Origin: an uncultured Clostridium sp.
Lineage (GTDB): Bacteria > Bacillota_I > Bacilli_A > RF39 > UBA660
DNA length: 64,000 nt
Reading direction: 5' to 3'
NCBI GenBank assembly: GCA_905193755.1
Contig: CAJJPX010000001.1
Span: 124,001 to 188,000 of the forward strand
The position numbers and the translations under genes are program-made. Positions within the stretch are counted from its first letter, which is position 1, and every line of letters begins with the position of its first letter. The notes under the pieces are model-generated. The model was not told the DNA's origin. It searched no databases and was given only the letters and a program-made list of their open reading frames with translations. Positions 1 to 8,214 of the stretch are shown piece after piece.

Positions 1-186
1 ATTTTCTTCCTTTTTTAGTTTATTTTTTAACCAGTTCCAATATTTTCTAGGTTCACTACTATCAACGAGTACTCCAACAATATCCACGACACTTATAAAG
101 TATTTTTCTTGTTCCTTATCCCAAATAGTTCTAATTGTTTCATTATTAAATATTTTATTTACTAAATGCATTTGATTCTCTTTCAT
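1..186 (-). CDS. Bro-N / phage antirepressor-like protein, partial (C-terminus off the window)
   Basis: The first 62 residues of a gene that runs off the left edge. The motifs IRTIWD and YFISVVDIVG, followed by a W-containing LKNKLKKE stretch, are typical of the Bro-N domain found in prophage antirepressors and in chromosomal antirepressor-like genes of gut Firmicutes. Bro-N is a DNA-binding domain, so a regulatory role is inferred. The ATG at 186 is preceded by AGAAGG. The promoter and leader (198-248) are almost identical to those of the gene starting at 55442. No other phage gene is visible, so a prophage cannot be claimed from this fragment. Confidence 0.7.
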   Translation of the reverse strand, partial: MKENQMHLVNKIFNNETIRTIWDKEQEKYFISVVDIVGVLVDSSEPRKYWNWLKNKLKKEEN

Positions 187-197
187 ATCTTAACCTT

Positions 198-248
198 CTA
201 TTATTATAGTTAGCCATAAAAATCAAAAACACTTCTTTTTTTATAAAA
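198..248 (-). promoter_or_regulatory. Copy A of a 51-bp promoter/leader element shared with 55453-55503
   Basis: This stretch aligns without gaps to 55453-55503 with only about 4 differences in 51 bases. Both copies lie 10-11 bases upstream of a minus-strand ATG. Read on the minus strand, each has an A-rich block, then AAGAAGTGTTTTT, then CTAACTATAATAATAG. TATAAT (203-208 here) is a likely -10. No good -35 hexamer is visible at 17 bp (TGTTTT), so an activator or an alternative sigma factor is possible. Confidence 0.6.
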
Positions 249-384
249 TAGTTATTCAAACCGTCACAATTTTTGACCGGTTCACATCACAACTCATTTT
301 ATATAATTTAAACTAATTTAAAAGTTTATTATTTTACAAAAATTAATTGATTTTCCAATACTTAAATGATAAAAAGTATCTAAT
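249..384. other. Gene-free stretch upstream of an orphan terminator
   Basis: No credible reading frame is visible. There is a short inverted repeat with arms AACCG (259-263) and CGGTT (278-282). The stretch ends at a plus-strand terminator hairpin (385-422) although no plus-strand gene precedes it, so a short plus-strand RNA could be encoded here. No convincing plus-strand promoter was found. Confidence 0.3.
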
Positions 385-422
385 GAGTGGACCCGCTGTC
401 ATCAAGGGGTCTACTCTTTTTT
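385..422 (+). terminator. Rho-independent terminator with no upstream gene
   Basis: A 10-bp stem pairs GAGTGGACCC (385-394) with GGGTCTACTC (407-416) through one G-T pair. The loop is 12 nt and is followed by six T. The T-run is on the plus strand only. It is one of the most GC-rich hairpins in the window. Confidence 0.7.
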
Positions 423-475
423 ATTTATAAAGTATCAAATAAAAAAGTTATAATTAATAACTCTTTTATCAAATA

Positions 476-796
476 TTATAGGAATTTACCTGGACAACCT
501 ACATTTTCATTACATATTTCATTTTCTTCAGTACAAGTATAACAAGGACTATAAGTATGTCTATAAATATGATGATTAATAATTCTAGTATTTACTGGAC
601 AAACATGAGGAACTTCATGAATGATTTGTCTATGAACACATCTTTCTTGAGGACATTCATAGATAGGTTGACATACAACACCTGGCATAGTATTACATGA
701 AGTAGTAGTTTCACCCATCATTTTTTCAGGAGTAACTTTTAATTCAGCACTACCTTCAACACTATAACCTTGATACATACCCATTGTATTATTCAT
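476..796 (-). CDS. CotD-like Cys/His-rich spore coat protein
   Basis: A 106-residue protein rich in Cys, His and Tyr. It has repeated Cys-containing motifs (PIYECPQERC, CPVNTRIINHHIY, CYTCTEENEIC) and no signal peptide or membrane segment. This pattern matches CotD-type inner spore coat proteins, in which Cys, His and Tyr support cross-linking of the coat. I chose the ATG at 796 because AAAGGAG lies about 10 bases upstream. The ATG at 817 has no ribosome site and sits at the predicted transcription start of the SigK-like promoter (821-847). The gene stands alone behind the terminator of the pilus operon. Function is inferred from composition and promoter type; another Cys-rich surface protein is possible. 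Confidence 0.6.
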   Translation of the reverse strand: MNNTMGMYQGYSVEGSAELKVTPEKMMGETTTSCNTMPGVVCQPIYECPQERCVHRQIIHEVPHVCPVNTRIINHHIYRHTYSPCYTCTEENEICNENVGCPGKFL

Positions 797-820
797 TTTA
801 ACACTTCTCCTTTTCATAGA

Positions 821-847
821 TATTTTATGTTAAAAATAAATCTATGT
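821..847 (-). promoter_or_regulatory. SigK-like promoter of the coat protein gene
   Basis: Minus strand: AC at 846-847, 16 bases of spacing, then CATAAAATA (821-829). This fits the late mother-cell SigK pattern AC-N16/17-CATAnnnTA known from Bacillus. The transcript would start just upstream of the AAAGGAG ribosome site. Confidence 0.45.
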
Positions 848-861
848 TTAGGCATTTAAAA

Positions 862-896
862 AGCATCTACTTATTTTAAGATGCTACTTAATTATA
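862..896 (-). promoter_or_regulatory. Extended -10 followed by a hairpin (possible attenuator)
   Basis: Minus strand: TGTTATAAT (TATAAT at 891-896) is followed at once by a hairpin with arms AGCATCT (862-868 and 879-885 on the plus strand) and a short T-run. It may be a second promoter of the coat gene with a leaky terminator, or simply a tandem terminator of the pilus operon. No good -35 is seen. Confidence 0.3.
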
Positions 897-899
897 ACA

Positions 900-933
900 C
901 ATAAAAAAAGTAAACATATCCCTTGTTTACTTT
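900..933 (-). terminator. Terminator of the pilus operon
   Basis: Arms AAAGTAAAC (907-915) and GTTTACTTT (925-933), with seven T following the hairpin on the minus strand. It lies directly after the last sortase gene. Confidence 0.75.
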
Positions 934-956
934 AATTGTAACACCACACAGAAGTC

Positions 957-1505
957 TTAAATTCTATTGCATCTAACAGTTACTCTTCTAAGTCCATCCT
1001 TAGTACAAGTATATAGCGTTAGATCAAAATCACTTTCAATCATTTCTTTAATATCAGTAGATTCAAGTTCTTCAACCACTTCTACTTGATAAGTATATTT
1101 ATTATTATTAGCATCTATAAATATTACTTCATCACCTTTTTTTAACTTATATAAATATCTAAAATGAGATTTATAAGAATGTCCACATATAACTAAATTA
1201 TTATTCTTAACAGAACCATAATATAATGCAGGTGTTTTTCTAAGTGATGAATAAGAAAACTCTTTACTGATTGGTAAATTCAAATCTAATGATGGTATAA
1301 CTATATAACCAACATATTCAAGATCATTAATAACAATCAAATTATCTTCTTTATTTTTAGTTTCTTCATCTATTAGTTTATTCATAATATCATTACTTTC
1401 TTTTTTAGAATACATTTCTTCCCATTCAAAGTACAAAAGTAAGACTAATGAAATTGATATTAATGATAAACCAAATATTAATATTTTCTTAGCCGTTTTG
1501 TTCAT
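957..1505 (-). CDS. Sortase, second sortase of the pilus operon
   Basis: A 182-residue sortase with an N-terminal membrane anchor at about residues 8-25. The catalytic His is in VICGHS (H109) and the Cys in LTLYTCT (C167), followed by an Arg pair in GLRRVTVRC. It lacks the long N-terminal region of class C enzymes, so it is more likely a class A/B/D-type anchoring sortase than a polymerase. I chose ATG 1505 because AAGG lies about 6 bases upstream; the ATG at 1520 has no ribosome site. It overlaps the end of the minor pilin gene, so the two are translationally coupled. A natural substrate is that pilin, whose sorting motif (LVQTG) differs from the LPxTG of the other two pilins. That pairing is inference. 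Confidence 0.85.
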   Translation of the reverse strand: MNKTAKKILIFGLSLISISLVLLLYFEWEEMYSKKESNDIMNKLIDEETKNKEDNLIVINDLEYVGYIVIPSLDLNLPISKEFSYSSLRKTPALYYGSVKNNNLVICGHSYKSHFRYLYKLKKGDEVIFIDANNNKYTYQVEVVEELESTDIKEMIESDFDLTLYTCTKDGLRRVTVRCNRI

Positions 1506-2385
1506 GTAATACCTTATCATAAACCAAACTAATTATTACAAATAATACACCAATCATTCCAACTAATAATACTATCCATAACATTTGTCCAGTTTGTACT
1601 AAACTACTAGTATTAGTAACAATAAATGAATTATCTTCTTTTTGATAAGTTACTGTATATCCCTTTGGAACATTTTTTTCTCTTACAGTATACATATCAC
1701 TCTTCTCTAAATCTATCCAAATGTATTTCCAATCATTTTCTTTACTCAATGTTACAGTATCAATTACTTCATCATTAAGTAATAATTCAACTGTTATACT
1801 CTTAGGTATATTTATAGTATGATTTGTATTACTTGTACTAGTATTCCAAACCTTTTTAACATCTATATTAATTACTCTAATAATATCTGTTTTAGGAGTA
1901 GCTTCTACATCATAAACCCATTTATTATCAATAACCTTAGGAATCATTACTAAGAATGAATCTATTTTAGAAAAACCTTCTACTTTATTAGTTTGCTTAA
2001 CTAAATATAGTCCTAAGTCTAAGTCTTCATATTTAACACTACCATCACTATCAGTTACTTTAGCTATTCCAGTCATATCACTAGGAATACATTTTTCTAT
2101 TTCACTGCTTACAGTCGCAGATTCTAATTCTTCAAGTGATACTGGACATCCTTCTAACTCTTTAACATATTCAAATACTAGATTATGATCTTTTTCACGA
2201 GCATCAGCAACTTTATAAATAGTTAACTCTGACCCTTCAATTTTCTCATTATCATTCTTTTCATATAAAGTTATTTGAATAGACCCTTTATGACTAAAAT
2301 CTACTACATTACTTGATAATGCATAAATATTATCTACACTAAACAGCATAATCAATGATAATAATAATATTTTTATTCTTTTCAT
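1489..2385 (-). CDS. Minor pilin with CnaB domain and LVQTG sorting signal
   Basis: A 298-residue secreted, wall-anchored protein. It has a signal peptide (residues 1-22), an N-terminal pilin-type beta domain (about 30-165) and a CnaB domain (about 172-255). The CnaB domain starts at DVKKVW and contains YTVREKNVPKGYTV, the usual Glu region of an isopeptide-forming fold. The C-terminus is a sorting signal: LVQTG, a hydrophobic helix, then a short polar tail. LxQTG motifs occur in gut Firmicutes pilins. By position between the two sortases it is probably the basal or anchor pilin. It starts 2 bases after the upstream sortase stop. Confidence 0.8.
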   Translation of the reverse strand: MKRIKILLLSLIMLFSVDNIYALSSNVVDFSHKGSIQITLYEKNDNEKIEGSELTIYKVADAREKDHNLVFEYVKELEGCPVSLEELESATVSSEIEKCIPSDMTGIAKVTDSDGSVKYEDLDLGLYLVKQTNKVEGFSKIDSFLVMIPKVIDNKWVYDVEATPKTDIIRVINIDVKKVWNTSTSNTNHTINIPKSITVELLLNDEVIDTVTLSKENDWKYIWIDLEKSDMYTVREKNVPKGYTVTYQKEDNSFIVTNTSSLVQTGQMLWIVLLVGMIGVLFVIISLVYDKVLHEQNG

Positions 2386-2387
2386 TT

Positions 2388-3254
2388 TTAACCTCCATGA
2401 AAATCTCTTCCATTCGGATAAAGAAATTCTTCATATTTATTAATATTAACTCTTTTAACAGGTTTTATTAATATAACGATTAGTAATAAAGCTATTATTG
2501 GAAGTGCTATAATAGGCATTACTATTAATTTATTTACTTTAAATCCTTCTGTTGTTATATAATCTTTTTTATTTTCCCCCTGTACCCTAACTCCTCTTAC
2601 AAGAAGTCTATGTGTATTGATTCCATAAGGTGTACAAGTAAGTAACGTAACATAATCATTATCTTTATCAATCTTTAATTCTTTTCTATCATTAGGTTTT
2701 ACTATTGTAATTTTATCTACTTTATAGACAAGAACTTCATCTAATATAGTAATTTTAAAAGTATCTCCTATTTCTAATTTATCTAGTTCCGTAAAAAGTT
2801 TAGCTGATGGTAAACCTCTATGAGCAGATAATACACTATGAGTTCCATTACCACCTATTGGTAACGAAGAACCTTCTAAATGTCCTACACTAGAATTTAA
2901 CACAGTTTCACTAACTGAATGATATATTGGAAGTTCAACTTTAATTTTATCTATAGTTAAATATCCCATCATATCATCATTATTAATGTTTAAAAGATCA
3001 TTATATTTTTCTAAAGTTTCATAAGTTATTAATGGTTCTTTTAACTTACTTAACTTATCATTATATTCTTTAGCATCTTTTTTAACTTTATCGAAATCTA
3101 TTTTATCAGCATCTTTTAAGATATTTTCATAATTATATATAGTTCTTGATTGATTCTTTTCATTATAATAATTACTTAATGTTGGGTAAAAAAATACTAG
3201 AAGACCTATGAAAAAAAATAATATCATAAACATCGTGATCTTATGTTCTTTCAT
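2388..3254 (-). CDS. Class C sortase (pilus polymerase)
   Basis: A 288-residue sortase with a transmembrane helix at each end, as in class C pilus-polymerising enzymes. Catalytic residues are His in LSAHRGLP, Cys in LLTCTPYG and Arg in HRLLVRG. It should join the major pilin Thr to a pilin Lys. I prefer the ATG at 3254, which has GGGTAAGG about 11 bases upstream. The ATG at 3290 has no ribosome site and lies 9 bases from a strong stem-loop (3299-3333). With the longer start the protein would be 300 residues. The adjacent LPxTG pilins are the expected substrates. Confidence 0.88.
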   Translation of the reverse strand: MKEHKITMFMILFFFIGLLVFFYPTLSNYYNEKNQSRTIYNYENILKDADKIDFDKVKKDAKEYNDKLSKLKEPLITYETLEKYNDLLNINNDDMMGYLTIDKIKVELPIYHSVSETVLNSSVGHLEGSSLPIGGNGTHSVLSAHRGLPSAKLFTELDKLEIGDTFKITILDEVLVYKVDKITIVKPNDRKELKIDKDNDYVTLLTCTPYGINTHRLLVRGVRVQGENKKDYITTEGFKVNKLIVMPIIALPIIALLLIVILIKPVKRVNINKYEEFLYPNGRDFHGG

Positions 3255-3298
3255 AATTCCATATACCTTACCCTTTCTATCAATTAACATTTATTTTT

Positions 3299-3333
3299 GA
3301 TAGTTAGGAAGATTATATTTCTTCCCAACCATC
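3299..3333 (-). promoter_or_regulatory. 13-bp intercistronic stem-loop between major pilin and sortase
   Basis: The segments 3299-3311 and 3321-3333 can form 13 consecutive base pairs in the minus-strand RNA (three of them G-U), with a 9-nt loop. No U-run follows, so it is not a standard terminator. It may stabilise the pilin message or limit expression of the downstream sortase. Confidence 0.55.
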
Positions 3334-3356
3334 TATTTATTACTGACTATTTATTA

Positions 3357-4742
3357 TTAAATATTTTCCTTATATACTCTTAATTTAGTTACTAATAATA
3401 GACCAAATCCTATTACTAAAATAGAACCTAAAGTTAAGAATAATGTAGTTCCCATACCACCAGTTTCTGGTAATTGTGAACCAGTATAGTTGATAACTTC
3501 ATTGCTTACTCTTTCATAAGTATTATTACCATTCTTTCCAGTTATAGTGAATTTAACTGTACTAGTTAATTTATTATAACCAACTGGAGCTTCAACTTCT
3601 TCTAATTGATATTCATCAGCATCTAATCCTTCGATAGTTGCTTTACCAACTACAATTAAAACTCCTTCTTCATTACCAACAGCTACACGATAAATGTTAT
3701 TAGTTTCATCAACTAATACAACTTTAATTTCTTTACCAGCTTTATCTAATAATTTGAATTTAGCACCTTCTAGTTGATTTTTATCTTTATCATTTTTAAC
3801 TAAATCAAATGCATAAGTATAAGTTGTAGTTTTAACTTTATCAGTAGTATTATTTTCACCATAAGCTAAATCTAATTCGTTTGGATTACCATTTCCCTCA
3901 ACTACAGCATTTTCATTTAATGTAGCAGTATAGTATACTTCAATTACTGTATTCTTAGGTAATGTAACAATATATGAATCTTTGAATTCTACAACGAATG
4001 TATAACCATCTTTATTAGGAGTTACTGTATAGTTAGATTTATCAACAGTAGTAGTTCCAACTTTAACTACAACTGAATTTGTATTGAAAGTAAGTCCAGT
4101 ACTCATAGTATCACGAAGTACATATTTAGTAAAACCAGCACCAGTAGTGATAGTAGCTTTGAACTCTATTGTATCACCAATAGTAGCATCATTAGTTTTT
4201 CCATAATTACCAGTTGAATCTTCTTTAACATCTTTATCAACTTTTGGAACTACTGTATTTTTTTCATCAATAACAGCATCTGGATTAGTTGTAGTTAAAT
4301 TTAATAATGAACCAGTAGTTGTATCTACTAAATAGTATCCTAAAGGTAATTTATCAAACTTAACAGTAGTACTAGTAGCTTTTTTAGAATCTACAGGAAT
4401 AACATTATTTGCTTTAGCATAAGCAAGTGCTGCTTTAGAGAATTCTACTACATCTGCACCAGTTTTCCATACATAATATGTAGCACCATTTTCATTTCTA
4501 GCTTCTAAGTACTTTTGACCTTCAGTACTAGTAATGAATGCTTCAAATTTTTCATTAGCTCTATAGATGTAATGATTGTTAGTCTTATCATAAGTTTCTA
4601 AATCTAATACTCTATAGATTGAATAAGTTTCATCAACTACTGCTTTGTTGATGGTAATTGTTCCGTTATTAGATGCATTTACTTGTACTAATGCAAATAC
4701 AAAAGCAAATAACAAACCGAATAATTTCTTAATGTTTTTCAT
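3357..4742 (-). CDS. Major pilin (SpaA-type, isopeptide-forming, LPETG)
   Basis: A 461-residue pilin. The signal peptide is residues 1-23. The N-terminal domain ends at NTVVPKVDKDV, whose Lys is the likely polymerisation residue (a variant of the VYPK pilin motif). Thr-rich beta domains follow, and the C-terminal CnaB-like domain carries an E-box (YQLEEVEAPVGYN). The C-terminus has LPETGG, a hydrophobic helix and basic residues. The composition (Thr, Val, Asn; no Cys in the mature part) is typical of Gram-positive major pilins. It lies between the tip adhesin and the class C sortase gene, the usual pilus-operon position. Confidence 0.88.
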   Translation of the reverse strand: MKNIKKLFGLLFAFVFALVQVNASNNGTITINKAVVDETYSIYRVLDLETYDKTNNHYIYRANEKFEAFITSTEGQKYLEARNENGATYYVWKTGADVVEFSKAALAYAKANNVIPVDSKKATSTTVKFDKLPLGYYLVDTTTGSLLNLTTTNPDAVIDEKNTVVPKVDKDVKEDSTGNYGKTNDATIGDTIEFKATITTGAGFTKYVLRDTMSTGLTFNTNSVVVKVGTTTVDKSNYTVTPNKDGYTFVVEFKDSYIVTLPKNTVIEVYYTATLNENAVVEGNGNPNELDLAYGENNTTDKVKTTTYTYAFDLVKNDKDKNQLEGAKFKLLDKAGKEIKVVLVDETNNIYRVAVGNEEGVLIVVGKATIEGLDADEYQLEEVEAPVGYNKLTSTVKFTITGKNGNNTYERVSNEVINYTGSQLPETGGMGTTLFLTLGSILVIGFGLLLVTKLRVYKENI

Positions 4743-4773
4743 TTTTCTTTTCCTTCCTTTTTTTGATTTAACA

Positions 4774-7026
4774 TTAATGTTTCATAGTCAGTTTTTTGTT
4801 TAAAACATTAATTGATATATAAATAATAGGAACAGCTAATAATAGTGAACCCATTATTATTAAAATTAACATACCACTACTTCCAGTAGCTGGTAACTCA
4901 TACCCAGAAACATTAGTAAATTTTATTTCCATACTATCTTTCAAAGTATAAGATTCTTGCTTTTCAGCATCATATATTTTTATCACTCCACCATTAACTT
5001 GATATTTAACAATGAAACCATTTGTATCTGATTCTTTAACTACATAAGTAATACCATATGGTAAATCTTTAATAGTTATTTGTTCTTTATCTTTCAATTT
5101 AATAGTTGCTTTTCCATTACTAAAAGTAACATTTTCAGTTGATTCTTTATTATCAATCTTTCTTATAACAGTATAAGTACCTTCTAAATTACTTCCTTTA
5201 TATTTTGCTTCTATTTCAAAAGTAAAGTCTTGATTAGTATCTACTCCCTCAACAAATTTCTTAATCGTTAAGTTTCTCTTTTTATATTTATTTATTACTT
5301 GTTCATCTTTTAAAGGACTAGTAGTAACTCCATAACTAACTACTACATCATTAATATCTTTACTTATTTCATGATATTCATCAGTAGATACTTCATGTAT
5401 TTTATATTTATGACCAGAAGGTATCTTGTCAAAAATAACTTTTCCATTTGAATCTGATGTACTAGTCATTTTAAAATCACTGGCCATATGTCTTCTTTCT
5501 TTTAAACAAGGGCAATCATCTGAATGATATATTTCAAACTTAACTCCTTCTAGTGGCTTGTTTCCATAATTAGTTAATTTATCAAACTCAAGTTTTCCAA
5601 GATAGGCTTTAACTTCAGGTCTAGGAAAATCTATCGTACCATTTTTAGAACTATTATTTGTTTTAACTACATAATTAAGTGTTGTAACACCATTTGTCTT
5701 ATAAGATTTACCTTCAATAAAATCACTTAATTCATTTTCAATTCTTACTCGATACTTTAATTTATAAGTATATGTATTGCCATTAATTTCAGGTGTTGAA
5801 TTCTTTAAATCCCATTTTATCTTTTCATTTGTAGTATCAAAGGATGCAGTATTTGGATAACTATTAGTTTTAGTAACTGAATCACTTAATACTTCATTTT
5901 CACCATACATACCAATAAATTCTATATTTTTAGGTTGATCACTTGAATTCATAGGATCTTCTGTTACCCAAGTTGCTTCTGATAAAATCATAATTTGCTT
6001 AAATATAGAATCAAAAGCATCTTTCATGGCGTTAGGATCATCTGCATCATCATAATATCCTGAACCTATTTTATTTCTTAACCAATTTCTATATGCATCA
6101 GCACTTGAAGCATCACCTATTTCATATGTCGTTGATGACCTATCTACTACAGCATGTGAAGCATTTGCAGTTTGATCAATATACATTTGTATTGTTTGTC
6201 CACCTATATCCACACCTACGGAATATATTCCAATACCACTATCTTTAATTGTTGTAGCCATTTTTCTTGCCCTAATAGCAGCTTCATCACTATAACTAGT
6301 TCCATAAGAACAAGGTTTATTTAATACTCTATCTTTAAATCTATTACCATCATAAGTATCATATCCAACATAATCATGTTCTATATAAGTTGTTGGAAAT
6401 CCATCTGATAAGAATAATATATATTTCTTACTTGCAGAAGATTTATCTAACATAGCCTTTGCTCTTTTAAGACCTGCTTCAATATTAGTAAATCTTTTGT
6501 TATGTGGTGCAACTTCATTAACAATATTTTTATTAATTCCATTTGTAATTTTTGTTTTTAATGTTTCCTTATTACTCTCATTACAATCTTGTAATCCAAA
6601 TATTTGATAAGAGTCTGAGTTAAAAGCAACAAATCCAAGTTTTCTATCAATACTACTATTTTGAGAACGAGCAGCAAAACTATCTATGAAGTTATTGCTT
6701 GCTTCCTTTGCAGCATCTAATCTTGTTTTTCCACCACCAAGCGTTTTATTCATAGTATTTGAAATATCCATTACTATTACTACTGCTAAATCTGGATCAA
6801 CAGCTCTATTTTTAGTTTGAACAGTTAAAATAATATCAAAGTAATTCTCTAATTCTGATGGATAAATATTCTTACTAACACTTACACCATCTTCTTCATT
6901 ACTATTACTTCCACCTTCTTTAACTATTTGATTTCTGTTATCAGATACCGCAATTATATTTAAAAAAGGGCTAAAGCACATTAAAAATGCAATAAGTAAG
7001 CCAAATATTTTCTTTATTTTTTTCAT
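4774..7026 (-). CDS. VWA-domain pilus tip adhesin with CnaB domains (LPATG)
   Basis: A 750-residue protein. After a signal peptide it has a von Willebrand A domain (about residues 75-350) whose MIDAS motif begins DISNT (D87), with Thr in place of the usual last Ser. A beta-rich linker and two CnaB-type domains with E-box-like sequences follow. The C-terminus has LPATG, a hydrophobic helix and KK. This domain order matches RrgA/PilA-type tip adhesins, which bind host matrix through the VWA domain. ATG 7026 is chosen because GGGGGGAA lies just upstream; a longer in-frame extension to 7113 lacks a ribosome site and would overlap the signal peptidase gene. The adhesion target is unknown. Confidence 0.88.
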   Translation of the reverse strand: MKKIKKIFGLLIAFLMCFSPFLNIIAVSDNRNQIVKEGGSNSNEEDGVSVSKNIYPSELENYFDIILTVQTKNRAVDPDLAVVIVMDISNTMNKTLGGGKTRLDAAKEASNNFIDSFAARSQNSSIDRKLGFVAFNSDSYQIFGLQDCNESNKETLKTKITNGINKNIVNEVAPHNKRFTNIEAGLKRAKAMLDKSSASKKYILFLSDGFPTTYIEHDYVGYDTYDGNRFKDRVLNKPCSYGTSYSDEAAIRARKMATTIKDSGIGIYSVGVDIGGQTIQMYIDQTANASHAVVDRSSTTYEIGDASSADAYRNWLRNKIGSGYYDDADDPNAMKDAFDSIFKQIMILSEATWVTEDPMNSSDQPKNIEFIGMYGENEVLSDSVTKTNSYPNTASFDTTNEKIKWDLKNSTPEINGNTYTYKLKYRVRIENELSDFIEGKSYKTNGVTTLNYVVKTNNSSKNGTIDFPRPEVKAYLGKLEFDKLTNYGNKPLEGVKFEIYHSDDCPCLKERRHMASDFKMTSTSDSNGKVIFDKIPSGHKYKIHEVSTDEYHEISKDINDVVVSYGVTTSPLKDEQVINKYKKRNLTIKKFVEGVDTNQDFTFEIEAKYKGSNLEGTYTVIRKIDNKESTENVTFSNGKATIKLKDKEQITIKDLPYGITYVVKESDTNGFIVKYQVNGGVIKIYDAEKQESYTLKDSMEIKFTNVSGYELPATGSSGMLILIIMGSLLLAVPIIYISINVLNKKLTMKH

Positions 7027-7060
7027 ATATTCCCCCCTGAAAAAACAAATGTTATATTTA

Positions 7061-7681
7061 TTATATTTTTTTGATTTTCTTGATTGGCCAAACCTTAAAT
7101 ACAACTTTACCAATTATATTTTCTTTCTTGATTGTACCAATATTTTCACTACGTGAATCAGTTAATACATTTCTTTCATCACTTAGTACGAATATACTAT
7201 TATCACTTACTTGCACTGGATATTTAATATCGCTTTCACCCTTTAAAAATTCTTTTATGTAATCTTCTTTTAATTCTTCTCCATTAACATAAACAATTCC
7301 ATCTTTATCTATATTAACAAAATCACCTTGTACCCCAATTACTCTTTTTACCAATATTTTATTTCCATAATAGAATGCAACTACATCACCAGTTTTAAAA
7401 CTATTACTTTTAATAGTTAGGACTATATCTCCTTCTTCTACTAAAGGTTTCATACTTGAATCAGTTATCTCTATAACTGGCATGAATAATGTAGCTCCAA
7501 TTGATGCAACTGCAACTATTATTATTAATACATATATAGTACTTCTAAGTAGTCTAGAAAAACTATGTTTATAATTTTCTCTATGTAATTCTCTTTCTAA
7601 GTTTTCAACAGTTAAGTCTTTATATGTAATTTTTTCTTTTTTACTTTTTTTCTTCTTTAACATATCTTTAAACTTATGCAT
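7061..7681 (-). CDS. Type I signal peptidase of the pilus operon (SipA-like)
   Basis: A 206-residue S26-family signal peptidase. It has a long basic cytoplasmic N-terminus, one transmembrane segment (about residues 48-70) and the catalytic Ser in TDSSMKPLVEEGD. The Lys is in ILVKRVIG, and the later conserved box appears as LSDERNVLTDSR (the canonical form is GDNR). Pilus operons often carry a dedicated signal peptidase that processes pilins or assists assembly. Its start overlaps the stop of the coiled-coil gene by one base, and it lies just upstream of the tip adhesin. The Ser/Lys pair is present, so it should be active. Confidence 0.85.
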   Translation of the reverse strand: MHKFKDMLKKKKSKKEKITYKDLTVENLERELHRENYKHSFSRLLRSTIYVLIIIVAVASIGATLFMPVIEITDSSMKPLVEEGDIVLTIKSNSFKTGDVVAFYYGNKILVKRVIGVQGDFVNIDKDGIVYVNGEELKEDYIKEFLKGESDIKYPVQVSDNSIFVLSDERNVLTDSRSENIGTIKKENIIGKVVFKVWPIKKIKKI

Positions 7682-8157
7682 TATTTTTTCCTTTTAGTAC
7701 TTCCTGTTTTCTTTTTAGTCTTTGAAGGATTCTTCACTGTAGCCTTAGTTACTTTAGAACTTGTTTTATTATTTGCTTTTAGTAAAGCCTCTTCTTTCTT
7801 TTTATATTTTTCTTCAAGTTCTATTTCTTTCTTCTTTAACTTTTCAGCTGTTTCTTTTATAAGTTTATTTCTTTGTAACGTAGTTTCTCTTTTTAAAGAT
7901 GCTTCCATCTTCTTACAATTCTCTTTAAAGTTTTCATAATATTGATCAACTGCATTCTGTGCACTTTCAAATACTTGATTTAACTTTAACGACGCTTCAG
8001 CAATAGAACCACTATCTTTAATTTTTATCCTTTTAGAATCTAATTCTTCTTGCACACTCTTAAGTTCTAGTTCTAACTCTTCTATTCTCTTAGCTTGCTC
8101 AAGCATTAGTTCTAATAGTTCTCTACGTTTTATTTTTTTTAAATCTTTATTTTCCAT
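7681..8157 (-). CDS. Basic coiled-coil protein, first gene of the pilus operon
   Basis: A 158-residue soluble protein. Residues 10-120 are almost all charged heptad-type coiled coil (RIEELELELKSVQEEL; LKKKEIELEEKYKKKEEAL) and the tail is very Lys/Thr/Ser rich. There is no signal peptide or membrane segment, so it is cytoplasmic. Similar proteins with the RRELLELMLEQ opening occur beside pilus or signal-peptidase genes in clostridia, but no function is established. It is translationally coupled to the signal peptidase gene and follows a strong promoter at 8226-8254. A scaffold role is speculative. Confidence 0.7.
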   Translation of the reverse strand: MENKDLKKIKRRELLELMLEQAKRIEELELELKSVQEELDSKRIKIKDSGSIAEASLKLNQVFESAQNAVDQYYENFKENCKKMEASLKRETTLQRNKLIKETAEKLKKKEIELEEKYKKKEEALLKANNKTSSKVTKATVKNPSKTKKKTGSTKRKK

Positions 8158-8214
8158 AAATCCCCCAAAGAAAATTATTAAAAAATATTACATACGAGAA
8201 AATATTATCTCTTT

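Noticed and set aside
1..475. Prophage remnant
   Set aside because: Only a Bro-N fragment is visible. Such genes also occur singly in chromosomes, and no integrase, structural gene or attachment site is seen.
7676..7939. Plus-strand reading frame opposite the coiled-coil protein gene
   Set aside because: It is a Phe/Ser/Leu-rich mirror of the Lys/Glu-rich coiled coil and has no ribosome site.
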